From NCBI GenBank assembly GCA_973895155.1, contig OZ316892.1:3472001-3536000 (forward strand): a stretch of DNA of 64,000 nt, given 5' to 3'. The notes below the pieces were generated by a model. It was not told where the DNA came from. It saw nothing but the letters and a program-made list of their open reading frames with translations, and did no database searches. Position 1 is the first letter of the stretch. Every line of letters starts with the position of its first letter. Of this stretch, positions 31,788 through 45,000 are shown in pieces. A program made the position numbers and the translations under genes. This DNA comes from Marsupella aquatica. Taxonomy: Eukaryota > Marchantiophyta.

Positions 31788-33075
31788 ATGAGAGGCATTT
31801 CCTCCGCTCTGTCGAGGCTCCTCTCTCTCTCTGTGTCTCTGCTCTCTGGAGTCTGGCCCTCACTTTCCTTGAGAGCGACTAGCCGTTCACTGGTAGTACC
31901 GTTTGATGTTTTTCAAACGAGACAGAACAGAACCAGTTCTCTGGAATCTGTACTTCTGCTTTTATACTAAGCCGTCGATCGCTTCATCTGCGTTTGCCTT
32001 CCGACTGTACTGTCGCCGAAATTCAAATTTCGGGATGGCACGTGGACAGGCAATGCCCCTCGAGGCTCGAGCAGTCGAGCGGACGACTACTGCACTACTG
32101 CAGTTTTTCTGAATGTTCAGTGGAATCTGCTCTCCGTGCTCCATTGAGAGCTCGATCCTGCTGCTGGGTAGCTTGGCCAGCTACAGCGCACGCACACTCA
32201 CTGCGTCTCTCGGACTCCTGATGCAGTCCAGAACTCCAGATGCAGTCCAGAATGATGGTGCGTTCGTTCTTCCCGAAGCTCCTCGATTCATTGCGCTTTG
32301 TCTCTCAATGCTGCGATCCATTGAAGGAAATGAATGTGATTACTGTACTGGGTGGAGCTTGATTGCGCTTGCTCTCGCAATGCTGCGATCCATTGTAGGA
32401 AATGAATGTGATTAGTGTACTAGGGAGAGCTTGATTCCGCTAGCTTTTAATGCTTGGTCGAGAGTTGGTGAGTTGTTTTGCATCACTCGTGCGCGGTCTA
32501 CGTAGGGGGGAGGTTCTTTCGAGAAAGAACTCCGAGGCAGAGAAGAGAAGAGTCAATTGGGCACAGATTGCTAGACGAAATTAATGGCTGGACTGTCTTT
32601 AGATCGGACGACGACGACCTTATTTCACGGAAACATCGAAAAAGACGACCGCTTTTCTAGGATGGCAATGTTCACCATTACAATCGACGATGTAGTAGCT
32701 TTTTCCTTCATGGTTTCAGATCCAGGCCAGGGCTCTGAAGGTATCGGGCTGGTTCGATGAACTCCATCAACCTTCCTTGATCAACTCAGCTAGCAGCGCG
32801 TGATGGGTACTCCTTTCGTAGAGAATTCGGAGTTCTCACTGCACTATGTCCCGTGGAGAGATTGAATGAGACGTCTGACGATGGAGGTCGCAACATAACG
32901 CAATTGAGGGTAATGATTCCCGCTCATGACCGCCTCTGGCAGCAACAAGAAACGAATCTGCAGTAAACGAAGCAGCGCAGCATTATCTTGCTTTTTCTTG
33001 AAAGCTCTCCAAGTTGCTTCTAAAAGCTGTGACGGATTGCGGTTCGGGTCCCTTGTCCATAAGGAGAGAAGCAGA
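31788..33075 (+). promoter_or_regulatory. Upstream region and probable 5' UTR of the kinesin gene
   Basis: GC content rises relative to the repeats on the left. 31800-31925 shares blocks (CTCACTTTCCT, GAGAG(A/C)GACTA, ACCGTTT, TGATxTTTxCAA) with 28210-28310, so an old repeat contributes to this upstream region. A 72-bp direct duplication lies at 32291-32362 and 32363-32433 (TTGCGCTT, CAATGCTGCGATCCATTG, GGAAATGAATGTGATTA). An open frame in phase with the kinesin begins at ATG 32926, but its 50 codons have no kinesin character and I treat them as 5' UTR. I could not assign a TATA box. Confidence 0.45.
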
Positions 33076-36000
33076 ATGGCCAAAGGAATGTCTCCACTTC
33101 GGTCCCTCATGCGGAATGCCCAAAGAAAGACACTTGCAGATGGCATCGATGGGAGTTCATCTGGTTCGGACGGCACAGCTCAGTCGACACGACAGCCACT
33201 TGGTCCGATTACTGATTCGACCGTAAGGAATCCTCTCATCACGGTTGCTGAGCAGTCAAGTGGAGACCCCTCAACTCCACGAGCTAAAGCGAAAGTCTCG
33301 TCGACTCATGGAGACGAAAAATTTCCACACTTGGAAAATTCGGAAGTCTTTGCAACTTCTATTAATACTACTCCTGACAAAACTGCAAGCTCACAGTCCA
33401 AGGGTAAGTTCACATGGCAGCATCGTCACGGGCCCACAGCTCAGAATACTCTGAGGGATGGTCCACCGCCGTTGAATACACCACCGCGACCTCCCAAGGT
33501 GGGGGGTTCTGGATGCTCTGATGGTCAATCTGCAAATAATCAGGACACAACATTACAAAGCGTGTCCCATCACTTTCGGGGGGGTAGTACCACCGGGGGA
33601 GGAAGTGTACCGAGCACCCCTTTCCGGGGGGGTAGCACAACCGGGGGAGGAAGTGTACCGAGCACCCCTAAGACTGGTAGATCAGTGGGAGGTAAGTCCA
33701 CTACCGAATCAGAGAATGGCGGTTCTCAATCTCAAAATGCCACGCCCAGCAAAAGTGTTTCCAGATCACTGAAGTACAGTCAACAACAGGGGAGTGCAAA
33801 CAACTCCGGAGCTTCTGGACTGACGAACGCCCGGTCTACAGTTGCTCAGCATGGGATCACTCGACCCATGGGCTATCTGCAGGCAGCAAAAGGTTTCCTT
33901 CCTCAAACTTCGAATCAGAATTTTGTAGAGCATCAATTCGAGCTGGAGGAAGATGCAAGCTTCTGGCGTGATCACAATGTCCAGGTATGTTTCTTATGGG
34001 ACCGGCTAGCACGAGACCTACATTGCCCTCTGTTTTGCTAGAATCGTGAGTCTTTGGACGAAATGAACGATCGGTCTCGTGAACGTGAATCGATCAGCTG
34101 TAGGATCGCAGCTATTTCAGGACCATTGGAATGATCTGGGTTTCACCAGGCTAGACATCGACAAATACATACTTCTCGCTAAAGATTAGGACTCTGGGTT
34201 CTCGATTGCTAATAAATTGTTTTGGCGTATATTAAAGAGTAAAACTTTTCTCGGTTCGTCCGGTCTCACCGGTCTTCTCCTAGAGCTATCTTCCGAGCAC
34301 TACTGCAATTTGTATGACTTTATTTGCAATTCAGCCTGTTTGAAAAGATTCTTCATTCGACTCTGCACCATTTACTTAGTACATTGTTTCACGGATGGTT
34401 GAAGGCCATCTCTGTCTATCTTAATGTTGACCACTAGGACACCATCCTGGCAGGTTATCATCCGAACTCGACCCCTTAGCAACAGCGAGTTGACGTCCCA
34501 GGGATGGAACAGATGTCTCAAACAAGAAAGCCCTCATGTTGTTAGTTGGCTTGGGCAGCCCGAGTCGCGGTTCACGTTTGATCACGTCGCTGGCGAGACA
34601 ATCACGCAGGTACATCCAATGCCTCTAAACTTGCGTGATATCCTGTGGTAACGATGTGCGCACCGCTCGCAATGATGCTAACTTTTCAAGATTTGTTCTC
34701 TTTTCAGGCCAAACTTTTTGATATAGCTGGTTTACCCATGGTGGAGAACTGCATGTCAGGCTACAACAGCTGCATGTTTGCTTATGGGCAAGTAAGTGCT
34801 TTCGAGATTCAAACTTGATAATCTTTTAAATCGTCAATTCCCATATGTTCATTCTCAGTCATGCTATACCACATGGAAGCACAACTCAACAACTCACACA
34901 GCCAGACCTGACCTTCCTGGGCACGTGGGCAGCGGTGTTAACGTGATCGTCTGGGGAACAATTTTGGGAACGATTATGCTGAGAGTTCTCGATACCTATT
35001 TGCAGTTCTTGGATTGCCATGAGGTTGAGAATTATTATGTTTGGCTGATACGATGACAACTTACAAATTTGCAGACTGGCAGCGGGAAGACACATACTAT
35101 GCTCGGAGACATGGAAAACCTCGATCTAAGTCCCAGTGAGAACCGGGGAATGACACCTCGAGTTTTCGAATACTTATTTGCACGGATTCGAACGGTATGT
35201 CTGGGTCCTCGGTCGCTCATCATCGTGATGAAGTCAAACGTTGGGACATTTCTCTAGCAGCGAGGAAGTCTAATGGAAGCTCTTTTCGTCTCATTTGGCA
35301 GGAACAAGAATGCCGCAGGCATGAACACTTGAAGTTCTTTTGTAAATGTTCATTCCTTGAAATTTACAATGAGCAGATAACCGACCTTTTGGAGCCCTCA
35401 TCAACAAATTTGCAAGTGTGTTGATTCTGCCCTTTCCACTAACTTTGAAGTATAAGCTTGATACCACAGTGCAAAATTCTTCTTCATTTCACTCTATGCA
35501 TCATCTCTGACTGCACCTTCCACAAGTAGACCACACACATCGAGTTAGTTTCATCAACTATTGATCAATTTGATCCTTTCTAAGTGAATTTGGTCGGTGG
35601 CTAAGCAGATGAGGGAAGATGCGAAGAAGGGTGTTTACGTTGAAAATCTTTCGGAGGTTGAAGTGCAGTGCGTGCAAGATGTCATTCAGCTACTTCTCCA
35701 GGTTGTCTTTCAAACCATTTTCCCTGGCCGGCCCACCTTTCCTGTTATTCAGGATGAATTCTCCCGAGAATGTAGGAGTTCGTCAACAACACTCGAAGAT
35801 CTATGCTCCTTCGTATGTACCATTTTAATGTGTGGCACAACAATTCATATCAAGACTTCATAGCTGAGGAGTGCAAGGTTATAATTGCGCAAGTACAGGG
35901 ATGTTCCAATTGGTTTGGTGGAACGAGATAAAAGATGGTACCAAACTTAGTGCTGATTTTTGACGTTGAACTTCAGTGACTCATCTTATTAGTAACAGAT

Positions 36001-39000
36001 CTTATCCCTGACCTCTTGACAAACAGGGAGCCTCTAACAGAAAAGTTGCTGCGACAAACATGAATCGAGAGAGTAGTCGTTCTCACAGTGTCTTCACCTG
36101 TGTGGTGGAAAGCAAGGTAATCAATATGGATATTGAAGATAAAGGTCAACGAGGAACCATAACCTGTCAAATATCTTTCATTCATTTGATTTTCTCCAGA
36201 TCCTCCCCTGCACTCGAGAATTTGCTCCTAGTGCAGGGAATTTATTTTCGAGAACTCGTGTTTTAAATGTGTAATATTTGGAATCAAGGCGAATTCGAGG
36301 GTCCGAGGTTGACGGTCGTCTTGTGGTAATCTGCTAGTGGGAGAACAATTCGATGACCAATTCGCGCTACGGACGGCTACATCTGGTTGATCTTGCAGGG
36401 TCTGAAAGGTACAGAGTTGAATCGAATGAGGAATGTTGCTTTATGTCCGCGCAAAAAGTTTTCCTCTAGAATAACCTCCTTAATGTTTTACAAGTAACGT
36501 TGTTTCGCAATGCTGGCAGACAAAAGAGCTCAGGTGCCGAAGGTGGGCGTCTAAAGGAAGCTGCCAATATCAACAAGTCTTTGTCAACTCTGGGGTACAC
36601 CTTTCCGGCTCATGGGTTCTTTCGGTTGAATTTGTTGAGGAACTAAGTAGCAAAAGTGGTCTATCATGATCGGTTTTGATTGTCAAGGTAGTCGCCTTTG
36701 TTGACGTGGATGGAAATGACGGAGATGATGACGAACTGAGAATCCTCACGTCAAAGCTTTGATTAAGTAACAACATGGATTATTGGAGGAGTATGTTATT
36801 GACTGGTCGATGCCAATGATGGGCGTATAATGCGCAGGCTGGTCATCATGATTCTTGTAGATGTTGCAAATGGAAGGCAGCGGCATGTTCCTTATCGAGA
36901 CTCGAAGCTCACGTTCCTTCTCCAGGTTTTCCACCTATTCCACTCGCTCATTAAGAAATCGGATGTCCAAGCTGTTACTTGCAGTACTTCAACAGTCATC
37001 ACAGGCGATCTTGGGTGTTGTCTAAGTCAACAAATCTTTGACTGCCTAACCTCACTTCTGATTATTTCCAGGATTCACTGGGGGGCAACTCCAAAACGAT
37101 CATGATAGCTAACGTGAGTCCTGCGAGTTGGTAAGATACTACCCAAGGCGGTCAGAAGCTTCCTGCATACGTTCCTCCTGTTTACGCAACAGCGATTTTG
37201 ACGTTGCAGACACCTTATTGTGCGGTAGAAGATTTTCATATGTTCATCATTGGAGCCAGAAGCAGGAAAAATTGAAATGGCATTCTCACAATTGCCCTGT
37301 GTTTTTGGTTGTGACGCTAGCTGCGCCATGGAGACACTGAGCACGCTGAAATTTGCACAGCGAGCGAAGTTTATTCGTAATAATGTAAGAATTTTTTCTC
37401 TGCGTTTGTTAGATTACTATCTCACTTTTAAGTCGCAGGCGGCAATTACGGAAACTGTTAGATTACTGAACTTCTCATCGCTACTAAGTTATGAAATGCG
37501 CAAGCAGGCTATTATCAACGAGGATGCGACTGGAGATGTCATAGCTTTGCGACAAGAAATCGAGGAATTAAAGGTGAGAATGCTAGTTCTCCGCTGCGAA
37601 TAGTTGGATGTTGAAGTTCACCGTATTGTCCACACCAGGTAGAGCAGAAAAGATTTCATTTCATGCTTCATTCTCTCCTGTATCCGAGTTTGACAGTGCA
37701 AATTGTTCATGAATGCGTGTGAAGGTTGAAGTGGAGCGTTTGCGGCGTGAAAGAATGTTGAGGGTGTCATCATCGCGGATTTTAGCACTCGAGAATGGGT
37801 CCGTCGTTGCAGGGCAAATGGGCGGGGATAAATTCGACGCGTCTACACTTGACTGCAACGTAATTGAACATTCCAACAAGTCTCAGACCGTCTCCATCGC
37901 AAATAATGATAAGGTATCGAAACGTCAAACTACGGATTTCCATTCTTGAGAGGACAAATGGCTTGAACATTTAGATGCAGGCAGACTCTCACTTCGGACA
38001 TCTTGTGGTCCTTTCAGCAACTGAGATCAATTGAAGCAATTTTGGCGGGTGCATTGCGACGAGAACAACAGGCCGAAGATATCACTAAGAAGCTAGCTGC
38101 TGAGATTGAACAACTTAACCGTCTGGTGAGGCACTTCATGAAAGCCGATAGCCTGAAGTATCTGTCTATCCCATTAGCAACGTTTGTTTGAATTGGAAGC
38201 ACCTATTGGGTATTGAGTATCCAAAGAAGTGGAGCGGTGTCTGATTCCCGAGCTGAAGATCAGTCAATAGTTCCACAAGCCGGGCCGACAGGTCTTTGGA
38301 TGTTGTCGATTCATGTTGGGAGAGAGAGACAAATCTATGTTACTAGTACAGATCCCGGACCCTGTGGTGAACATTGTTAGGTGCTAAAATTGTAAATCGG
38401 TTGTCCTGGATTTCGGGTTTACCCTTCGAAGAATTGGCAGCCAAGACTGGCTCTAGTGTTTGCTAACCTTGACGAGAAAGGATTGCATTAAAATTGTTCA
38501 GGTTCGACAGCGGGAAGAGGATTCTCAGTGTTCGAAGATGCTGTTAAGGTTTCGAGAGGAGAAGATTCGCAGATTGGAGGGTATCGCTGACAACGTTATA
38601 TCAGCAGAGGCTTTCTACGAGGAAGAAAGAAAGAATTTGATCGATGAGCTCCAACTGATTCGGGGTCGTCTTGACCGTAACCCTGAGTTGACTCGGTTCG
38701 CGATGGAAAATATTCGCTTGATGGAAGAATTAAGAAGGTATTAGATTCCTCCCAGACCTCTGGAAGTTCCATCCGCGGAAACTCAAAATGAAGTGTTTGA
38801 CTTTGAATACACTCGACTTTGTGGTGACGGAACCGGCTACTTCTACATTGGTGTGCAGATATCAGGAATTTTATGATGGCGGTGAAAGGGATGTGCTGCT
38901 TGAAGAAATATCAGGCCTTCGCAGTCAGGTACAGTACTTGGATGTTTATGCTTCGTCGTCAGTGCAGAGACCAAAACAAGGAACCCTTTGAAAGACCCAA

Positions 39001-42000
39001 ATGGAGAGAATGAATCACCGGCACTTAGAAGGTCGCTTGTTGTTAGGATTACTGAATGTTCAAGGCCGCCTACTCAAGCTACTCCTTTGGGACTTCTTGC
39101 GCCTCCGTCCAAGCTGTATTTCCAGCCCTGAAGTGTAATGTTTCCTTGCCGTTGGCTGCGACCGCGAACGCTACTTATGCGTGTTCGCGCTTGACTCACG
39201 AGTCAGGGTACTTTTCAGAAGGCATTGGACTGAGAATTGGTATTATATGCATCCGTCTTTGACTTCGATTGGGCTTCCATTGTGATGTACCGCAGCTGTT
39301 GGACATGTTGGACACCAAGGTCGGCGCAGAACAAACCATTGACAAGCTCTTGACACCACAGGTATTTTGTGGCGGTTTTCGCAGATCAATGTGTCAAGCT
39401 GTTTGTTTCGGGGTCAGCACTAGTCGGTCCATACTTAGAATTGTTTTTCCGAACGTCGGTTGCGGGCCACGAAGAAGGTAAATCTAATAGACTCAATGTT
39501 TGTACTGAATGTTTATATCCAGAAGCGGGCTCTCGTACCGGAGTTAAGTGCCCTTGAACGAGAAAATGAACTGCTGCTCATCGAGGTATGAACTAATACT
39601 GCTTGCTTCGCTTGATATTCTAGTTTCCTCAAATTTCACACATGACATACACTTGATTGGCAGACGAATGTCCGACATGAACCTTGGCCACAAAAAAGCA
39701 TCGCTACAAGTCACTAACAGATGGGGAAGGAGAGAATTACCGGGTATGATCTGAGATGTCTCGATATTTTTGCAGGTGAAAACCTATCAAAACGAACTGA
39801 AAGAGTGCCGCAACAATCTTAATTCCTGTCTCGTGGCGAATGCTGATTTGTCAAGGTGACTATCTCGGACCTAACAATTTATTAGAATGTTTGTGGGTGA
39901 TATGGGTCCAACCCTGTATCATCCAGTAATTTGAGATTTCAGAAACCGAAGAAAAAGGAGAACCTGCAGTTTTGCGCCAATAGAGAACTGGTCAGACTTT
40001 AGACGTAAGGATTCCTCACGCAGCTCTTTGATATTCTGGAGTTAATTTTGAATGGATTGGCAGACAAGTCGATGAATTGCAAGCTACCGTGAAGCAACTT
40101 AAGAATCAGCGGTTTCAAAAGTATGAAGAATCGAGGGAGCTGTTGGTTTCCCTCGATGAGGAGCTTCAAGACAGTTTCTTTAGCGAGGCCAGTCTTCCTC
40201 TTCCACAGGTATTTGCATTTCCCAGTAATTAAAGTCCGCGCGTAGAATTTTGCAGGTATTGAGTTAAACATGTAAAATTTCCTAACTGTGCCATTTGCAT
40301 CTGATAAAGGAGGCTGCGTCGTCTGCTGACCCAACTACTGCGCATATACGACTTGAGACGGAAGAGGTGAATTTGCAGCAGAGACACGCCGTGGCGAATG
40401 TCGAAGAGCAGGTGAAGTACATACTTGCTATTGCAGTTCAACGTCATACAGAATGGTCCTTGATAGGCGAGGAAAGATTTTGAGGCTCTAGAATTTTTCA
40501 AATTGCCCAGGACTCTCTTGTAGGATTCATATTATGTCTTTTGTGTCTAGGTGGCCTGCGCCGATTAGAGTGACGCATTGGTGGGGGTATACTGTGTTGA
40601 ATCGTCGTTCCTCTTGCAGGTATTGGAGCTCAGGAATCAACTGAAGGAAGCTCAGGACCTGATTCAGAAGCTTTCATCAGAGGTAGAAGAGGCAAATGAG
40701 CTTTCTGACCGCAGAAAGCAAAGTACGCCTTGTGTAGCGGAGGACGATGCAGTTGTCAGACAAGGCCTTCAAGATCGATGGGAGAAGCTGCAGGAAATTG
40801 AAATGAGGCATTCCGAAGAGATGACTCAGCTGCAGCTGGAACTTGATTCCATGGAGGAGGTTATGAGTGAGGAGAGACAGCAGCGCTTGGCAGCGGACCA
40901 AAAAATTGATGATTTGAGCAGTGAACTCAGTACTACGCTATCCAAATTGGAGCAAGCACAAAGTTTGGCGGAAGATAGCTCGACAGAAGAGAGACAGCAG
41001 CGTTTGGTGGCGGAGCAAAGAAGTGAAGAGTTGAGTAGCCAGTTGAGTGCAGCAGTAACTCAACTGCAGCTTGAGGTTGATTCGATGGAGGAGGTTTTGA
41101 GAGAGGAGAGACAGCAGCGCTTAGCAGCGGAGCAAAAAATTGCTGATTTGAGCAGTAAATTCAGTACTACCGTATCGAAATTGGAGCAAGCACAAAGTCT
41201 GGCGGAAGATAGCTCGACAGAAGAGAGGCAGCAGCGTTTGCTGGCGGAGAAAAGAAGTGAAGAGTTGAGTAGCCAGTTGAGTGAAGCAGTAACTCAACTG
41301 CAGCTGGAGGTTGATTCGATGGAGGAGCTTTTGAGAGTGGAGAGACAGCAGCGCTTGTTAGCGGAACAAAGAATTGCTGAATTGAGCAGTGAACTTAGTA
41401 CTACCGTATCGAAATTGGAGCAAGCACAAAGTCTGGCGGAAGATAGCTCGACAGAAGAGAGACAGCAGCGTTTGGTGGCGGAGCAAAGAAGTGAAGAGTT
41501 GAGTAGCCAGTTGAGTGCAGCAGTAAGTCAATTGCAGCTGGAGGTTGATTCGATGGAGGAGCTTTTGAGAGTGGAGAGACAGCAGGGCTTGTTAGCGGAA
41601 CAAAGAATTGCAGATTTGAGCAGTGAACTCAGTACTACGCTATCCAAATTGGAGCAAGCACAAAGTTTGGCGGAAGATAGCTCGACAGAAGAGAGACAGC
41701 AGCGTTTGGTGGCGGAGCAAAGAAGTGAAGAGTTGAGTAGCCAGTTGCGTGCAGGAGTAACTCAACTGCAGCTGGAGGTTGATTCGATGGAGGAGCTTTT
41801 GAGAGTGGAGAGACAGCAGCGCTTGTTAGCGGAACAAAGAATTGCTGAATTGAGCAGTGAACTCAGTACTACCGTATCGAAATTGGAGCAAGCACAAAGT
41901 CTGGCGGAAGATAGCTCGACAGAAGAGAGACAGCAGCGTTTGGTGGCGGAGCAAAGAAGTGAAGAGTTGAGCCAGTTGAGTGCAGCAGTAACTCAACTGC

Positions 42001-45000
42001 AGCTGGAGGTTGATTCGATGGAGGAGCTTTTGGGAGTGGAGAGACAGCAGCGCTTGGCAGCGGACCAAAAAATCGCTGATTTGAGCAGTGAACTCAGTAC
42101 TACGCTTTCCAAATTGGAGCAAGCGCAAAATTTGGCGGAAGATAGCTCACTAGAAGAGAGGCAACAGCGTTTGATGGCGGAGCAAAGAATTCAAGAATTG
42201 AGTCGTCAGTTGAGTGCTGCAGTATCTAAACTAGAGGAAGCACATTGTCTCGTGGAGGCACTTGAGGGACAGCAGTTGTTCTCAATAAATGAACTGGAGA
42301 ATCTGCAATCAGAACATATGAAGCTCTTGAAGAAGATGAAGGAACAAGAGGAAGGAGAAGACCAGCTTCAAAAACAATTGCAGGATGAGAACACAGTGGA
42401 CGATGCGGCTGTGTCTATCCTCGAGCAGAAGTTGCTGAGAGCTAAAAGAGGAAAGGAGGAAGCAAGGCGGATCAACAGGCAATTTCAGCAGGACCAAGCA
42501 TCAAGGATGGCGTTGGATAAGGAGAGGGAGTTGACAATGTCAGAAGTGGAAACACAGGCCGCTTTAGCAATAACCACATTGCAGTCTGAAATCCTCGAGC
42601 TGAGGGAGGATGTCTCTGTTGCCGTTGAGTCTGAGGCTACCGCAAAGCTGCAAATCTCTCACTTACAGAAAGAGGTGGAAAGTCTGCAACGGACCATCGG
42701 AGAGCTCGAAGATATCAATAGATGTTTCTCTGATAAATCAGAGGAATATAGAAATCTGCTTGAAGAAAGAAACACCCAGCTTCAAGGTCTTGAGGTGGAC
42801 TGGGAAAGCTCAGCTTCTAAACTGATTGATTTCCTTTCTGAAGGGGACGAAGCACTATCAGAGGCTGTCCGAGAGATGGAGGAGATCAAACAGACGAAAA
42901 TCCAAGGGATCACTCAAATGCACGACAACCATGTCGTGGAGAAGCGAGATACAGCTGAACCCGTTGACCACAGTTTACAAGGTGTTCACGGAATGGGCAG
43001 AGAAGAAGACAGCGAGGTAAGGACTCAAAGTGATGCGAAAGCCACAGAAACTACAAACTTTGCGTTTGAGGATGGCGAAGCTATGATCCGAGAGGCAGAG
43101 AAGAAGTCAATGGCTGCCTTTTTGATGGTTAAGGAGCTTCTTGAGAGAATAAAAGACCTGAAGTCAGCTCAGCATAGACTGGTACAAGAAACCCAAGAGG
43201 CATTCTTAAGAGAGGCCTCTAAAGACAACCAGGCTGCTGCACTAATACAGCAACTTGACGAACTGCGTCGCCGATACGGAGAGCTTCAAGCTGAAAATGA
43301 GCTGGTGATTGGGGAACAAGAGGATTTGAGACAAGAGAATCGTACAAAATCGCTGCAGTTGGAGAGCCGGAACGATTTGAAAGCAGACTGCATCAGGCTG
43401 GAGAAGGAAATCCAGGAGTCATGCAGGGCAATCGAAGAGAAGGATGTAGAGAATCGAAATTTGCATCGACAACTGAACGAAAATCATGTTCAGTCCACGC
43501 TGCTGTCTGATCAGTATCAGCTGCTAGCGGCAGCGCATGAGAAATCGCAAGAGGAGCAGGCGAGATATCTTGAAGACAACGCCTTGAAGGTTAGAGAATG
43601 GGAGGAACAGGTTAGACTGGCCGAGAGGAAAGCTATGGCAGTACTTGCTGTCGGTGAACAACTTCTGGGCGGCAGGAATGACTTGAAGGCGTCAAATATG
43701 AGCCTGGCGAAGGAGATGCAAGACGGACATTTTTTACTGGCGGAAAAGCAGGCAGCTCTTGATACCATAGAGCACAAACTTGAGCAGAGCGCTCTTCAGT
43801 ACAAGGAGATTGCTGACCAGTATGAATTGCTCGCGGAGACGAATGTGAACTTGCAACAAGAGCACAGCAGATTGCTTGCAGAAGCGGCTGTCAGAGTGGA
43901 GGAAGGGGAAGCTTTAGTGAATTTATCAGAGCGGAAGGCAATGGCTGCATTTGTTGTGCTCAAGGATATGCAGGAGAGAGTTAAAGAGCTTCAGACGACA
44001 AATACTCGTCTCACAATGGAAATTGGAGAGGCACATGTGACAGCGAGAGAGAAGGATGCCGCACTCGTTTCTCTGCAAAATGAATTGTGTGAGTACTCGG
44101 ATGTTGCTACGAGACACCACGTACTGGAGGAGGCGCATGAGAGCCTCCGACAAAACCATGAGAGACTGCTTGCAGAAACTGCCCTGAGAGTCGAGGAAGG
44201 GGAAGCTTTAGTGAAGTTGTCAGAGCGAAAGGCAATGGCTGCATTTGTTGTGCTCGAGGATCTGCTGGAGAGAGTGAAAGAGCTTCAGACGAGAAATAAT
44301 TGTCTGTCAATGGAAATTGGAGAGGCACATGTGACATCTGGAGAGAAGGATTCCGCACTGGCTGCTCTGCAAAATCAACTGTCTGAGTACTCCGACGCTA
44401 CAACGAGACACCATGTACTGGAGGTAGCACATGAGAACCTCCAACACGACCATGAGAGCTTGCTTGCAGAATTGGCTCTGAGAGTGGAAGAAGGGGAAGC
44501 TTTAGTGAATGACTTGAAGGCGTCAAATATGAGCCTGGCGAAGGTGATTCAAGACGGACGTTTGTTACTGGCGGAAAAGCAGGCAGCTCTTGATACCATA
44601 GAGCAGAAACTTGAGCAGAACGCTCTTCAGTACAAGGAGATTGCTGACCAGTATGAATTGCTCGCGGAGACGAATGTGAACTTGCAACAAGAGCACAGCA
44701 GATTGCTTGCAGAAGCGGCTGTCAGAGTGGAGGAAGGGGAAGCTTTAGTGAACTTGTCCGAGCGGAAGGCAATGGCTGCATTTGTCCTGCTCGAGGATTT
44801 GCTGGAGAGAGTAAAAGAGCTTCAGACGACAAATACGTGTCTGGCCAAGGAAATTGAAGAGGGTCATGTGAAACTGGCTGAGAAAAATACCGCACTGGCT
44901 GCTCTGCAAAATGAACTGTCTGATTACTCGGATGTTGCCAGGAGGCACCAGGTACTACACGAAGCACATGAGAATCTGCAACAAGACCATGAGAGATTGC

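Noticed and set aside
32926-33075. Upstream in-frame ATG extending the kinesin by 50 codons
   Set aside because: The added residues have no conserved character; [14 protein letters not shown] at 33076 looks like a natural start. Not excluded by the sequence.
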